Source: Desulfobulbaceae bacterium (GTDB taxonomy: Bacteria > Desulfobacterota > Desulfobulbia > Desulfobulbales > Desulfocapsaceae). From it: a stretch of 64,000 nt of DNA. Below, one piece after another: positions 8,816 through 18,753 of the stretch. The position numbers and the translations under genes are program-made. The DNA lies in assembly GCA_009773475.1 (NCBI GenBank), contig WSXV01000012.1, forward strand, positions 1 to 64,000, read 5' to 3'. The stretch's first letter is position 1, and each line of letters opens with the position of its first letter. Under the pieces are notes generated by a model. It worked only from the letters and a program-made list of their open reading frames with translations. It was not told where the DNA came from and made no database searches.

Positions 8816-9670
8816 ATGAACAGTTCACAACTCATAGGCATCACCACTTTTACCTATCTGTTCTCCACCATTCTCTATGCTGCTCTTTTTATCTTTAAGA
8901 GTAATCGATTGGGATTCATCGCCACCATTTTCACAATAGCGGCCTTCCTCATTCAAACAGCCGGCATTGGACTCAGATGGGTGGAATCCTATCAACTGGG
9001 TATTGGCAGGGCGCCTCTGACGAATATGTATGAATCGGTGGTCTTTTTTGCATGGACCATTATCCTGATCTATCTGATTATTGAATGGAAGTTCAAGACC
9101 AAAATCATTGGCACCTTCGCTGTTCCTTTCGCCTTCCTGGCCATGGCCTATGCCTCTTTTGCAACAGGAATTACCAAGGAGATCGTCCCATTAATTCCTG
9201 CCTTGCAGTCAAACTGGCTTATCGCCCACGTCGTCACTTGCTTTATCGGCTATGCTGCCTTTGCTGTGGCCGCCGGTCTGGGATTTATGTACCTGATCAA
9301 AAACACCAGCGATACCCGGCAATCAACCAATAATAGTTCCCTTCTCGGCACCTTGCCTGCCTTGAAGGTTCTCGATGATATCACCCACAAGACCATGGTC
9401 TTCGGCTTTCTCTGGCTGTCCGTCGGGATCATCACCGGAGCCATCTGGGCTAATTCAGCCTGGGGCACTTACTGGAGCTGGGACCCCAAGGAAACATGGT
9501 CCCTGATCACCTGGTTCCTCTACGCCATCACCCTTCATGCCCGTTACACCAGGGGCTGGGGTGGTACTCGAATTGCATGGCTATCCATCTTTGGTTTCAT
9601 CTCAGTTATCTTTACCTACTACGGTGTCAACTTCCTGCTCTCCGGCCTGCATAGTTATGGCTCCGGCTAA
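8816..9670 (+). CDS. ccsA: cytochrome c biogenesis protein CcsA/ResC
   Basis: This 284-residue polytopic membrane protein has about eight hydrophobic helices and the tryptophan-rich WWD haem-handling motif (WGTYWSWDPKETWSLITW, about residues 220-237). Conserved histidines near residues 137, 196 and 247 fit the haem ligands of the family. With ResB it makes up cytochrome c synthetase System II. A ggag ribosome binding site precedes the ATG. The 222-bp spacing from resB allows a shared transcript or a separate promoter. Confidence 0.95.
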   Translation: MNSSQLIGITTFTYLFSTILYAALFIFKSNRLGFIATIFTIAAFLIQTAGIGLRWVESYQLGIGRAPLTNMYESVVFFAWTIILIYLIIEWKFKTKIIGTFAVPFAFLAMAYASFATGITKEIVPLIPALQSNWLIAHVVTCFIGYAAFAVAAGLGFMYLIKNTSDTRQSTNNSSLLGTLPALKVLDDITHKTMVFGFLWLSVGIITGAIWANSAWGTYWSWDPKETWSLITWFLYAITLHARYTRGWGGTRIAWLSIFGFISVIFTYYGVNFLLSGLHSYGSG

Positions 9671-9871
9671 GATCGATTTCAGCGCATGATTGTCTGTTTA
9701 TATTCGTAAAAACAATAATTTGCCGATCTTCCTGAAAGTGCTTCATTCCAATGCTGATCCCTTGACAAAGAAACCAGCAAAAGGTAATCTTAAAATTATT
9801 CAAAAAAATACACGAATGAGTAGCCATTCATTCTATTCTTATTCAATCTTTCAATCAAAAGGGGGAAAACG

Positions 9872-10273
9872 ATGAAAAAAACCGTAATCTATGCCGCAGC
9901 CTTTGCTCTGGCGGTGGGTATGGGATTTAGCGCTAATGGTATTGCAGCCGATAAAGGCCCCGCAGAACTCACTCTGCAAGCGACCGTCGATGCCGCTGCC
10001 AAGGCAAAACCAGCCACCTTCAATCACGCCAAGCATCAGGAAAAACTAGCCTGTGGCGAGTGCCATCATTCCAAAGATGCTGCCGGGAAGAAAGTTGCTT
10101 ATGTCGATGGCCAGAAAATCCAAAAGTGCGAATCCTGTCATAACAAGGCTGCTGGAATGACAAACGAAAAACTCGCAACCTTCAAAGATGCCGCCCACAC
10201 GAACTGTAAGGGTTGCCACGCCGAGAAAGCGCCGGAAGTCGATGCCAAAAAGTGCAACGGGTGTCATAAATAA
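9872..10273 (+). CDS. periplasmic tetraheme class III cytochrome c (cytochrome c3 family)
   Basis: This 133-residue protein has a signal peptide (residues 1-25) and four CxxCH haem sites: C61-C64-H65, C86-C89-H90, C112-C115-H116 and C128-C131-H132. Extra histidines at 52, 55, 66 and 109 can serve as distal ligands for bis-His haems. Such cytochromes move low-potential electrons in the periplasm of sulfate- and sulfur-metabolising deltaproteobacteria, often between hydrogenases or formate dehydrogenases and membrane complexes. It lies downstream of its likely maturation genes resB-ccsA and ends at a strong terminator. Confidence 0.92.
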   Translation: MKKTVIYAAAFALAVGMGFSANGIAADKGPAELTLQATVDAAAKAKPATFNHAKHQEKLACGECHHSKDAAGKKVAYVDGQKIQKCESCHNKAAGMTNEKLATFKDAAHTNCKGCHAEKAPEVDAKKCNGCHK

Positions 10274-10291
10274 ACCGGTTTTCGCTCCCAC

Positions 10292-10330
10292 AAAAAAAAG
10301 GCCGTCTTTTTCAAGACGGCCTTTTTTTTT
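10292..10330. terminator. bidirectional intrinsic terminator
   Basis: The stem ggccgtctt / aagacggcc with a 4-nt loop is flanked by A8 and T9 runs. It serves both the cytochrome gene on the plus strand and glyS on the minus strand. Confidence 0.95.
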
Positions 10331-10372
10331 GGGGTAAAATACCAATAGGACACAACATGAAAGCCAGACTTG

Positions 10373-12448
10373 CTACGCAACTGTCATTTTTGATATATCA
10401 CCAATCTGCAGAAATAGCCGAGAAATAGCGGCCAATAAATTAAGCCGATTATGCCGAATGGCTTCATCGTCGGCCATGACCATAACCGACTCAAAAAAGA
10501 GATCCACCGGCTCTTTTAAGGCAAGCATACAGGCAAGCGCCTGGCTGTATTCCTTCCGCACCACCAATGGCTGAACGACGGAGACGACATCAGCATATAT
10601 ACTCGCCAGGTTTCGCTCTGCCTCTTCTATAAAAAGCTCAGGGACGAGTTCTCCCCCTTCATGGCCTTTAATAATATTGTTTATCCTTTTAAAAGCTGCC
10701 GCCAAAACGGTGAAGGCCTGCTCATGACGAATGGCAGCCAGGGCGTCGATTTTCTTTCTGCTATCATTGACGTCATCAAAGCCAAGGGAGGTTACCGCCT
10801 CCACCGCCCCCTGATCGAGCCCCCGAGCCACCGCATCGTTGACGAATCGCCCTTTGATAAAGGACAAAACCGCATCGACGGTTACTACACTCCCGTCAAC
10901 CTTATCACCATACAAGGCCAGAGCCTTATAAATCATCTCCCGAAGAGACAGGCTGTCCCCTCGATCACTGATAATATTCAACAACGCAAGGGATAAGCGG
11001 CGCAAACCAAATGGGTCTGTGGTGCCGGTTGGCTGCTGACCAATACCGAAACATCCGACCACGGTATCCAGTCGATCGGCCATCCCAACTATGGCACCAG
11101 GGGTGGTGACCGGTAGACCTGAACCTGCCCGCTTGGGCAGATAGTGCTCACGGATGGCCTCGGCGACCTCTGGTAACTCACCATCATTCATGGCATAGGC
11201 AGCGCCCATATCCCCTTGCAAAGAGGGAAACTCGCCCACCATGTTGGTGAGCAGATCAATCTTGCAGAGTTTTGCTGCCCGCTGAACCACGTTCGTCTGT
11301 TCAGGCGCCAGTTTATCCGCCAATATGGCTGAAAGCTTGATCACGCGCTCACTCTTCTCCAGCATGGTCCCTAATTTGGCCTGAAAGATAATTCCGTTCA
11401 GCTCAGAGAAACGATCTTCCAGTCGCCTCTGTCGATCAACCCCAAAAAAGAACAGCGCATCTTCAAGCCGGGCCCGCAGGACCCGCTCGTGTCCCTTTCT
11501 GGTTAATTCGATATTCTCCACCCAGGTATTATTGACCGCCACAAAAAATGGAAGAAGCTGCCCTTGTCCATCAACGACCGGAAAATACTTTTGATGTTCA
11601 CGCATGGAGGTGACCAGTACATCCTTGAGCAACTGTAGAAATCGTTTATCAAAGGTACCGCAAACTCCACACGGCCATTCGACAAGATTGGTCACCGTAT
11701 CCACCAGAGCATCATCAACGGCGACATGGGCATCGGGAAGGTGTACATTTGCAGCCAGGGCTTGTGTAATCTCCTCCAGCACCCGTTGACGGCGACGGGC
11801 GGGATCCACCAGAACGAAGGCATCGGCAAGCTGCTGTTCATAGCTGGCCACCTCACGAATTGGGAAAGACTCGGGAGCCATGAATCGATGGCCCCGACTG
11901 CTCCGTGACGTGACAATGCCGTCCACAGAGAAGGGCACCACCTCCTGGCCATAAAGGGTCAGCAACCACTGAATAGGACGGGCAAAGGTGTGGCTGTTGA
12001 CCCCCCATTTCATTGACTTTGCAAAGGAGAATTCTGCAAGAAGTTCACGAAGCAGATCGGGGAGCAGCTCAGTGGTTGCGACGCCGGCCACTTCTCTCAC
12101 CAATACCAGATATTTCCCTTTAGCCGTCTCGACAACCCGCAGGTCTTTAGCCTCAGCTCCTTTGGACCGGGCAAAGCCCTGTGCTGCCTTGGTAAAGCCG
12201 CCCTCATTGTCAAGACCTGCCTTAACAGACGGTCCCATCAACTCTTCACGACGATCCGCCTGTCGTGCGTCAAGATCCTGCACCAGTAAGGCCAGACGTC
12301 GCGGCGTACCTACCACCCTCACCTGCCCATAGGCAAGCTGTAACCCACTGGCCTTCTTAATAAAATTTTGTTGAAACTGTTCCAGAGCAGGAAGGATAAA
12401 GCCCGCAGGAAGTTCTTCGGTACCTATTTCAAAGAGAAGATCAGCCAT
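10373..12448 (-). CDS. glyS: glycyl-tRNA synthetase beta subunit
   Basis: This 691-residue protein starts with the GlyS signature MADLLFEIGTEELPAGFILP and has the full length of bacterial beta subunits, including the C-terminal anticodon/DALR-like helical domain. It pairs with GlyQ to charge tRNA-Gly. glyQ is normally just upstream of glyS, but here the upstream neighbour is a FolE2 homologue and no glyQ is seen in the window. It is the last gene of a long minus-strand block. Confidence 0.96.
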   Translation of the reverse strand: MADLLFEIGTEELPAGFILPALEQFQQNFIKKASGLQLAYGQVRVVGTPRRLALLVQDLDARQADRREELMGPSVKAGLDNEGGFTKAAQGFARSKGAEAKDLRVVETAKGKYLVLVREVAGVATTELLPDLLRELLAEFSFAKSMKWGVNSHTFARPIQWLLTLYGQEVVPFSVDGIVTSRSSRGHRFMAPESFPIREVASYEQQLADAFVLVDPARRRQRVLEEITQALAANVHLPDAHVAVDDALVDTVTNLVEWPCGVCGTFDKRFLQLLKDVLVTSMREHQKYFPVVDGQGQLLPFFVAVNNTWVENIELTRKGHERVLRARLEDALFFFGVDRQRRLEDRFSELNGIIFQAKLGTMLEKSERVIKLSAILADKLAPEQTNVVQRAAKLCKIDLLTNMVGEFPSLQGDMGAAYAMNDGELPEVAEAIREHYLPKRAGSGLPVTTPGAIVGMADRLDTVVGCFGIGQQPTGTTDPFGLRRLSLALLNIISDRGDSLSLREMIYKALALYGDKVDGSVVTVDAVLSFIKGRFVNDAVARGLDQGAVEAVTSLGFDDVNDSRKKIDALAAIRHEQAFTVLAAAFKRINNIIKGHEGGELVPELFIEEAERNLASIYADVVSVVQPLVVRKEYSQALACMLALKEPVDLFFESVMVMADDEAIRHNRLNLLAAISRLFLQIGDISKMTVA

Positions 12449-12490
12449 AATAATATAGAAAAGGAAGAAGGAAAAATAAGAAAAATAAAC

Positions 12491-13231
12491 TCAGGAGGAA
12501 TAAGACGTTGTGGCAAAGGTGGAATACCCATCAAAGAGGTTTTCCACCGTAACTGAAAACCATTTCAGGGCAGTAAGCTCTGACAGATGAGCCCCTATTT
12601 GCCGGGTAAGAGACTCCACCGACAACGATCCCTGCAAATCACGACTACTCTGTTCCTGCTCCAGGCCAATAACCTGTTCCATGGCCTGCTCGACCAGGGT
12701 GATGAGGTCTTCAATCCAGATAAAACGACGGAACCTCACCGCCACAACCGCGTGTCCCCAATGACCACGGGAGCGTGGCAAGCCGGAGACGATCATCTCT
12801 TTTAAAGGCAGCAATACCGGGACGGTAAACTGAAATTCGAGGTCATCTGTCTGCTCGAGGGAGCCATGCATCCGACACTCATACCGACAGGCATTCAATA
12901 TTTCCGGGGTATGCTTTCTTGGCATAAAATACGAAAAAGCCATTTCCACATGCGCTGCCTCGGCTTCCAACCGCTCTTTCATCTCTTCAAGAATATGATG
13001 AAAGCTCCTCAGGTCGATGTGCCCATGAAATCGGTTCAGGATTTCAATAAAACGACTCATATGAGTCCCCTTGAACCGATGGGGAAGATTGACGTACATG
13101 TTGACCGTGGCCACGGTATGCTGGCGTTTTCTGGCCTTATCAAGAACGGTGATGGGATAGGAGATGGTCTTGACCCCAACCTTTTTGATATTGATGCACC
13201 TGTGGTCCAACTCGCTCTGAATGTCTTTCAT
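12491..13231 (-). CDS. FolE2-family protein (GTP cyclohydrolase IB homologue) lacking the metal ligands
   Basis: This 246-residue protein matches the FolE2/GCYH-IB family along its length: the N-terminal KVGVKTISYPITVLDKA, the core LPHRFKGTHMSRFIEIL and an AHVEMAFSYF strand. Active family members form 7,8-dihydroneopterin triphosphate from GTP for folate or modified-base synthesis. The segment that usually reads CPCSK...GAHNQR is VLLPLKEMIVSGLPRSR here (about residues 138-154), so the zinc cysteine and the active-site histidine are missing. The usual C-terminal ES-I-H-x-H is replaced by LFDGYST. It is therefore probably inactive as a cyclohydrolase. The start at 13231 is the ATG; a TTG two codons earlier is possible. 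Confidence 0.82.
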   Translation of the reverse strand: MKDIQSELDHRCINIKKVGVKTISYPITVLDKARKRQHTVATVNMYVNLPHRFKGTHMSRFIEILNRFHGHIDLRSFHHILEEMKERLEAEAAHVEMAFSYFMPRKHTPEILNACRYECRMHGSLEQTDDLEFQFTVPVLLPLKEMIVSGLPRSRGHWGHAVVAVRFRRFIWIEDLITLVEQAMEQVIGLEQEQSSRDLQGSLSVESLTRQIGAHLSELTALKWFSVTVENLFDGYSTFATTSYSS

Positions 13232-13254
13232 GATCAAGGACCCAACTCAAAAGG

Positions 13255-13290
13255 GAGAAGGGAGCATTTCAGCAATGCCGCTCCCATTTT
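13255..13290 (-). terminator. possible terminator between the receiver gene and the folE2 homologue
   Basis: On the minus strand gggagc...gctccc forms an interrupted hairpin, followed by a short pyrimidine run. It lies in the 87-bp gap downstream of the receiver gene and may reduce read-through into the FolE2 homologue. Confidence 0.3.
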
Positions 13291-13318
13291 CATCCTCTAT
13301 TTCCAGTGCCAGAATGTC

Positions 13319-13669
13319 TTATTGCAGATGCCGCTGAACAGCCTCTTTCAACTTACTCAAATCCGGGGACTTAACAATATACTCATCCGATGCCCAGGCG
13401 CTCAAATCCTGCTTATACTCATGGTATGCGGTACTGAGAATAATCGGGAGTTTGGGGTTGATCATTTTCATCTGTCGCAAAACCTCAATCCCATTCATCC
13501 CCGGCATTTGGATATCAAGAATAACAAGATCGGGAGCCTCAGTTTTGAATTTCTCCAAGGCCTCTTCTCCTGTAAAAGCGGAAATCACTTCGTAGCCTTC
13601 ATCCTGAAATTCTTCCTGATACAGAAGCTGAATCCCTTCTTCATCGTCAACCAGCAAGATTTTACTCAT
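13319..13669 (-). CDS. stand-alone response regulator receiver domain
   Basis: This 116-residue CheY-like protein has the acidic pair D8/D9, phospho-acceptor D52 in LVILDIQMPG, a switch Ser/Thr in ILSTAYHEY and the conserved Lys in IVKSP. It has no output domain, so it acts through protein contacts or in a phosphorelay. Its start overlaps the galT stop by four bases (ATGA), implying translational coupling with galT. No histidine kinase is present in the window. Confidence 0.93.
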   Translation of the reverse strand: MSKILLVDDEEGIQLLYQEEFQDEGYEVISAFTGEEALEKFKTEAPDLVILDIQMPGMNGIEVLRQMKMINPKLPIILSTAYHEYKQDLSAWASDEYIVKSPDLSKLKEAVQRHLQ

Positions 13670-14691
13670 GGCTTTGCCTCCTGTGTTTCTTTTTCAAGTG
13701 ATTCACGCAGATACAGTGCCGCCTCTTCTGGAGGCATGGGGTTGATATAAAATCCTGTTCCCCATTCAAATCCGGCAATGGATGTCAGCTTGGGAACGAT
13801 CTCGAAATGCCAGTGATAGTGTTTTATGCTTTCTGTACGCAAGGGCTGGGTATGGAGCACAAAATTGTACGGCACCCCGGGGATACAGGCGTCAAGACGG
13901 CGCAAGGTCTCAGAGAATATCTCAGCCAATGCATTGATCTCATGATCGTGAATCGCATGGAATCCGGATTGATGATGCTTCGGCAGCACCCACATCTCAA
14001 AGGGCGTCCGTGGTGCAAAAGGGGCTATGGTAATAAAAGTATCATTCTGACAGACCACCCTGACCTTTTGCTGAATCTCCTGTCGGATGATATCACAAAA
14101 AAGACACCGTTCTTTATAGCGGTAATACTCTTCGGCCCCTTGCAGCTCTGAGACAATCATCCGTGGCAGAATCGGCAGGGCAACAAGCTGTGAGTGCGAA
14201 TGCTCCAGTGATGCCCCGGCGGCGCGGCCATAATTTTTAAAGACAAGAACGTAATGAAAACGAGGATCACGCTCCAGATCCTTAATCCTGGCCCGAAAGG
14301 CCTGAAAAACCAGGGCCATATGATCAGTCGGCAGCATGGCAAAGACATCCTCATGACGAGGACTCTCAATCACCACTTCATGGGCGCCGATGCCGTTCAT
14401 CTTATCATAGAGCCCTTCTCCCTGCCGATCGATATCGCCCTCAATAACCAAGGCCGGATATTTATTGGGAACCACCCGAACCTGCCACCCGGGAGTATTG
14501 CCAGGAGCCCCATGGGGACGGCCATACACAAGTACCTCAGAAGGCGTTGTATTTTCATTCCCCGGACAGAGGGGACAAAACCCACCAGTGGCAGGGGTCT
14601 TGGCAACAATAAAATCAGTTGGCCGCTTGGCGCGTTCCTGGGCAATGATAATCCAACGCCCCAGAACAGGATCTTTCCGCAATTCAGGCAT
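13666..14691 (-). CDS. galT: galactose-1-phosphate uridylyltransferase
   Basis: This 341-residue protein is a GalT of the HIT superfamily. The active-site histidine motif reads EHSHSQ in GRAAGASLEHSHSQLVALP, the common bacterial variant of HPHGQ, and the N-terminal zinc site begins FCPLCPGNE. It exchanges UDP between glucose-1-phosphate and galactose-1-phosphate, providing UDP-hexoses for catabolism or envelope polysaccharide. It starts two bases after dksA ends and overlaps the receiver gene, so the three genes form a tight operon. Confidence 0.94.
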   Translation of the reverse strand: MPELRKDPVLGRWIIIAQERAKRPTDFIVAKTPATGGFCPLCPGNENTTPSEVLVYGRPHGAPGNTPGWQVRVVPNKYPALVIEGDIDRQGEGLYDKMNGIGAHEVVIESPRHEDVFAMLPTDHMALVFQAFRARIKDLERDPRFHYVLVFKNYGRAAGASLEHSHSQLVALPILPRMIVSELQGAEEYYRYKERCLFCDIIRQEIQQKVRVVCQNDTFITIAPFAPRTPFEMWVLPKHHQSGFHAIHDHEINALAEIFSETLRRLDACIPGVPYNFVLHTQPLRTESIKHYHWHFEIVPKLTSIAGFEWGTGFYINPMPPEEAALYLRESLEKETQEAKP

Positions 14692-14693
14692 GG

Positions 14694-15059
14694 TTATTCT
14701 ACTCCATGTCCTTTTTCATTTTTTTCCTGCAGGGTCTTACAATCGATACAAAGCGCTGTTACTGGACGGGCCTCAAGGCGCTTTAAGCCAATTTCACAGC
14801 CGCAGCCTTCACATTCGCCAAAGCTGCCATCATTGATTCGCTCGAGGGCAGCCTCAATCTTTGGCAGCAACTTACGTTCACGCTCGCGAATACGAAGCTC
14901 AAAATTCCGGTCAGTCTCCGCCGTTGCCCGATCATTTGGATCTGGAATATTTCCACTCCGATCATTTAATTCCGTCAACATCCGTTCCGCTTCATCCTGG
15001 ATCTCTTTCCGCTTATCCTCAAGCAACTTCCTGAATCTATCCAGCTCACTCTGTTCCAT
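14694..15059 (-). CDS. dksA: DksA/TraR-family RNA polymerase-binding regulator
   Basis: This 121-residue protein has an N-terminal coiled coil with the tip motif DPNDRA, matching the DxxDxA needed for action in the RNA polymerase secondary channel, and a C-terminal C4 zinc finger (CEGCGCEIG ... CIDCK). DksA works with ppGpp to reset transcription of rRNA and biosynthetic promoters. It is slightly shorter than the 151-residue E. coli protein. It heads a coupled set with galT and the receiver gene, an unusual partnership. Confidence 0.92.
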   Translation of the reverse strand: MEQSELDRFRKLLEDKRKEIQDEAERMLTELNDRSGNIPDPNDRATAETDRNFELRIRERERKLLPKIEAALERINDGSFGECEGCGCEIGLKRLEARPVTALCIDCKTLQEKNEKGHGVE

Positions 15060-15082
15060 ACCATCACCCCCTAAATCATCAG

Positions 15083-15109
15083 GAAACCTGACAATACTTA
15101 TCAGGTTTC
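15083..15109 (-). terminator. stem-loop between moaC and dksA
   Basis: A 9-bp perfect inverted repeat (gaaacctga / tcaggtttc) lies in the 71-bp gap. The T-rich stretch is on the moaC side rather than after the hairpin, so termination would be partial at best. Confidence 0.35.
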
Positions 15110-15130
15110 GTACGTTTCAAAAAAGAAATA

Positions 15131-15628
15131 TCATTCTGGACGAACAAAAGTTCCGCTTTTACCACCCGTTTTTTTCAACAGACAAATATTGTTGATCACC
15201 ATCGCCTTGTCAACTGCTTTACACATATCATAAATAGTCAATGCCGCCACCGAGACTGCAGTCAGCGCTTCCATCTCTACGCCTGTCTTGCCGCAGATAC
15301 CCACTGTTGCCAAAATCTCAACGGAGCAATCCTGATCATGCAGGGTAAAATCGATATTGACCTTGGAGATCATCAAGGGATGCGTCAGAGGAATGAGTTC
15401 ATCAACTTTTTTGGCACCCAGGATTCCTGCCACCCGCGCGACCCCAAGGACATCTCCTTTGGCCATGGTGCCGCTTTTCACTAGACTGTAAGCCTGCGCT
15501 GACATACGTACAGTGCCTGTGGCTAAGGCCTCTCTGGTGGATTCGTTCTTGCCGCTGATATCAACCATTTGCGCATTCCCTTCTGCGTCAAAATGGCTAA
15601 ACTCCGGTTGTTTTTCTCCCTGACTCAT
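15131..15628 (-). CDS. moaC: cyclic pyranopterin monophosphate synthase
   Basis: This 165-residue protein has the MoaC features: an N-terminal MVDISGK, the KGDVLGVARVAGI segment, LIPLTHPLMI and the catalytic region TGVEMEALTAVSVAALTIYDMCKAVDK near the C-terminus. It converts the MoaA product to cyclic pyranopterin monophosphate for molybdenum and tungsten cofactor. The ATG at 15628 is six bases from the dnaJ stop, so it is co-transcribed with dnaJ. No other moa gene is in the window. Confidence 0.96.
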   Translation of the reverse strand: MSQGEKQPEFSHFDAEGNAQMVDISGKNESTREALATGTVRMSAQAYSLVKSGTMAKGDVLGVARVAGILGAKKVDELIPLTHPLMISKVNIDFTLHDQDCSVEILATVGICGKTGVEMEALTAVSVAALTIYDMCKAVDKAMVINNICLLKKTGGKSGTFVRPE

Positions 15629-15634
15629 CAACAA

Positions 15635-16777
15635 TCACTCTTCCTCTTTCTCTTTTGATTTTTTCCCAAGGACTTCACTAAAAAGACGACTGAAGAAACC
15701 CTCCTGCTCTTTATGGTGCCCGTGCTCCCTGCACAGATCATCGAATTTTTGCAGAAGCTCCTTTTGTTTGTCGCATAAGTTGACTGGCGTCTGTACCTGA
15801 AGTTCCACCACCATATCCCCTCGACCACTTCCACGCAAACTTGGCACGCCTTCGTTCTTCAGGGTGAAGTGTGCGCCGGACTGACTCCCGGCAGGAATCT
15901 TCAAGTTCTTTTTGCCATGAATGGTGGGAACCTCGACTTTACAGCCCAAGGCGGCCTGAACCATCGATACCGGGAAATGACAATAGATAGTATTCTCTTC
16001 CCGCTTAAAGAACTCATGCTCTTCCACATGGATAACCACATAGAGGTCACCGGTCGACCCGCCACGCCGTCCGCCCTCTCCTTCTCCGCGCAGACGCATC
16101 CGGGCGCCATGATCAACTCCGGCAGGAATCTTGATGGAGACCTTCTTGGTCTTATTCACCAATCCGGCGCCGTTGCAGTCGGTGCAGGGTTCCTTGACAA
16201 TCTCTCCTTCACCATGACATTGCGGGCAGGCAGAGCTCACCTGAAAAAAGCCCTGAGAACGAATTACCTGGCCACGACCATGACACAGGGGACACGTTTC
16301 CCGTTTGTGCCCTGGACGGCAGCCTGAACCTTCACAAGTCCAGCAGGTATCACGCCGGGTCAGCTCAACTTCTTTGGCCGTGCCATGCACGGCCTCCATG
16401 AACGAAATAGTTATATCATAGCGCAGATCATTTCCCGGAACCGGCCCGTTACGGCGACTTGCAGCACCCTCACGCCTTCCGAAAAGATCTCCGAACAAAT
16501 CACCAAAGCCGGAAAAGATGTCCTCAAAATTTCCCGGACCCTGATATCCGCTGTTCTTCAGCCCTTCATGTCCATAGGTATCGTAGATTTTTCGTTTCTG
16601 GACATCACTGAGAACCTCGTACGCCTCAGCGCACTCCTTAAAGCGGGATTCCGCCGCGGGATCATCTGGATTCCGATCCGGATGATATTTCATGGCCAGC
16701 ATCCGGTAAGCCTTCTTAATCTCGCTGCTACTGGCAGTCTTGCTTACAGCCAGAATATCATAATAATCTTTAGGCAT
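15635..16777 (-). CDS. dnaJ: chaperone DnaJ
   Basis: This 380-residue type I J-protein has the J domain with HPD (YHPDRNP, near residue 32), a Gly/Phe-rich linker, the four CxxCxGxG zinc repeats ([32 protein letters not shown], about residues 148-212) and the C-terminal substrate-binding domains. It delivers clients to DnaK and stimulates its ATPase. dnaK is not adjacent; the gene sits between rpoZ and moaC. Confidence 0.97.
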   Translation of the reverse strand: MPKDYYDILAVSKTASSSEIKKAYRMLAMKYHPDRNPDDPAAESRFKECAEAYEVLSDVQKRKIYDTYGHEGLKNSGYQGPGNFEDIFSGFGDLFGDLFGRREGAASRRNGPVPGNDLRYDITISFMEAVHGTAKEVELTRRDTCWTCEGSGCRPGHKRETCPLCHGRGQVIRSQGFFQVSSACPQCHGEGEIVKEPCTDCNGAGLVNKTKKVSIKIPAGVDHGARMRLRGEGEGGRRGGSTGDLYVVIHVEEHEFFKREENTIYCHFPVSMVQAALGCKVEVPTIHGKKNLKIPAGSQSGAHFTLKNEGVPSLRGSGRGDMVVELQVQTPVNLCDKQKELLQKFDDLCREHGHHKEQEGFFSRLFSEVLGKKSKEKEEE

Positions 16778-16800
16778 TCTTCTAACTTGCTCCCAACAGA

Positions 16801-17064
16801 TTAAGCAACGACTTCCTGCTCAGCAGGATCAGCTTCACGGCCTTCTTTGCGAGAGTGATCCCGCAAGCTCTTAATATTTGCAAAGGTCACCTTGCCAGCC
16901 GCGATTTCTCTCAGGGTCAAGACTATTTCCTTATTGTTTGCCTCCACCAGAAAGGGTTCCCCTTGCCGATGCTGTTTAATCCGCGCAACAGCTAAATGGA
17001 TCAGATTAAACCGATTATCATCACCAATTTGCTCCAAACAATCTTCCACGGTAATTCTTGCCAT
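16801..17064 (-). CDS. rpoZ: DNA-directed RNA polymerase omega subunit
   Basis: This 87-residue protein starts [21 protein letters not shown], the omega signature, and continues with the helical [10 protein letters not shown] and [12 protein letters not shown] core. It binds the beta-prime subunit, aids RNA polymerase assembly and contributes to a ppGpp site, which pairs naturally with dksA downstream. It lies 23 bases upstream of dnaJ on the same strand. Confidence 0.95.
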   Translation of the reverse strand: MARITVEDCLEQIGDDNRFNLIHLAVARIKQHRQGEPFLVEANNKEIVLTLREIAAGKVTFANIKSLRDHSRKEGREADPAEQEVVA

Positions 17065-17223
17065 ACAGTACCCTCATATTTTAGGAGTGGTTCCAAAACA
17101 GCCAATGTTTTCCGGCCATTTCACAACAACTTTTTATGCTTTTTGTCCCGGTCAACCAACCATCGCAAAGATAACAACAGATACACCAGCGCATCTGTTC
17201 ATTTCATTCTGAATTAACTTTTT

Positions 17224-18606
<1,383 letters not shown>

Positions 18607-18694
18607 TCACCCCTTAAAGTCAATCATTAGCAGAATTATTCACGACAAGGGGCATTTGCCCCGGAAAACATGGCTGGCCAGAAAAAGCCACCCC

Positions 18695-18708
18695 TTGACT
18701 TATATCAA
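18695..18708 (+). promoter_or_regulatory. possible FNR/CRP-family operator with class II promoter spacing
   Basis: The sequence ttgac-ttat-atcaa matches the FNR-type pattern TTGAT-N4-ATCAA with one change. A -10-like tataaa lies at 18731-18736, putting a start point near 18743 and the operator centre about 41.5 bases upstream, the usual class II activator position. The downstream gene is a ferredoxin-type membrane protein, a sensible anaerobic target. Which FNR/HcpR-type regulator binds cannot be told from this window. Confidence 0.5.
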
Positions 18709-18753
18709 GGTTCTTTCTGCCATCAACTGCTATAAAAAATCCCTCGACAAACG

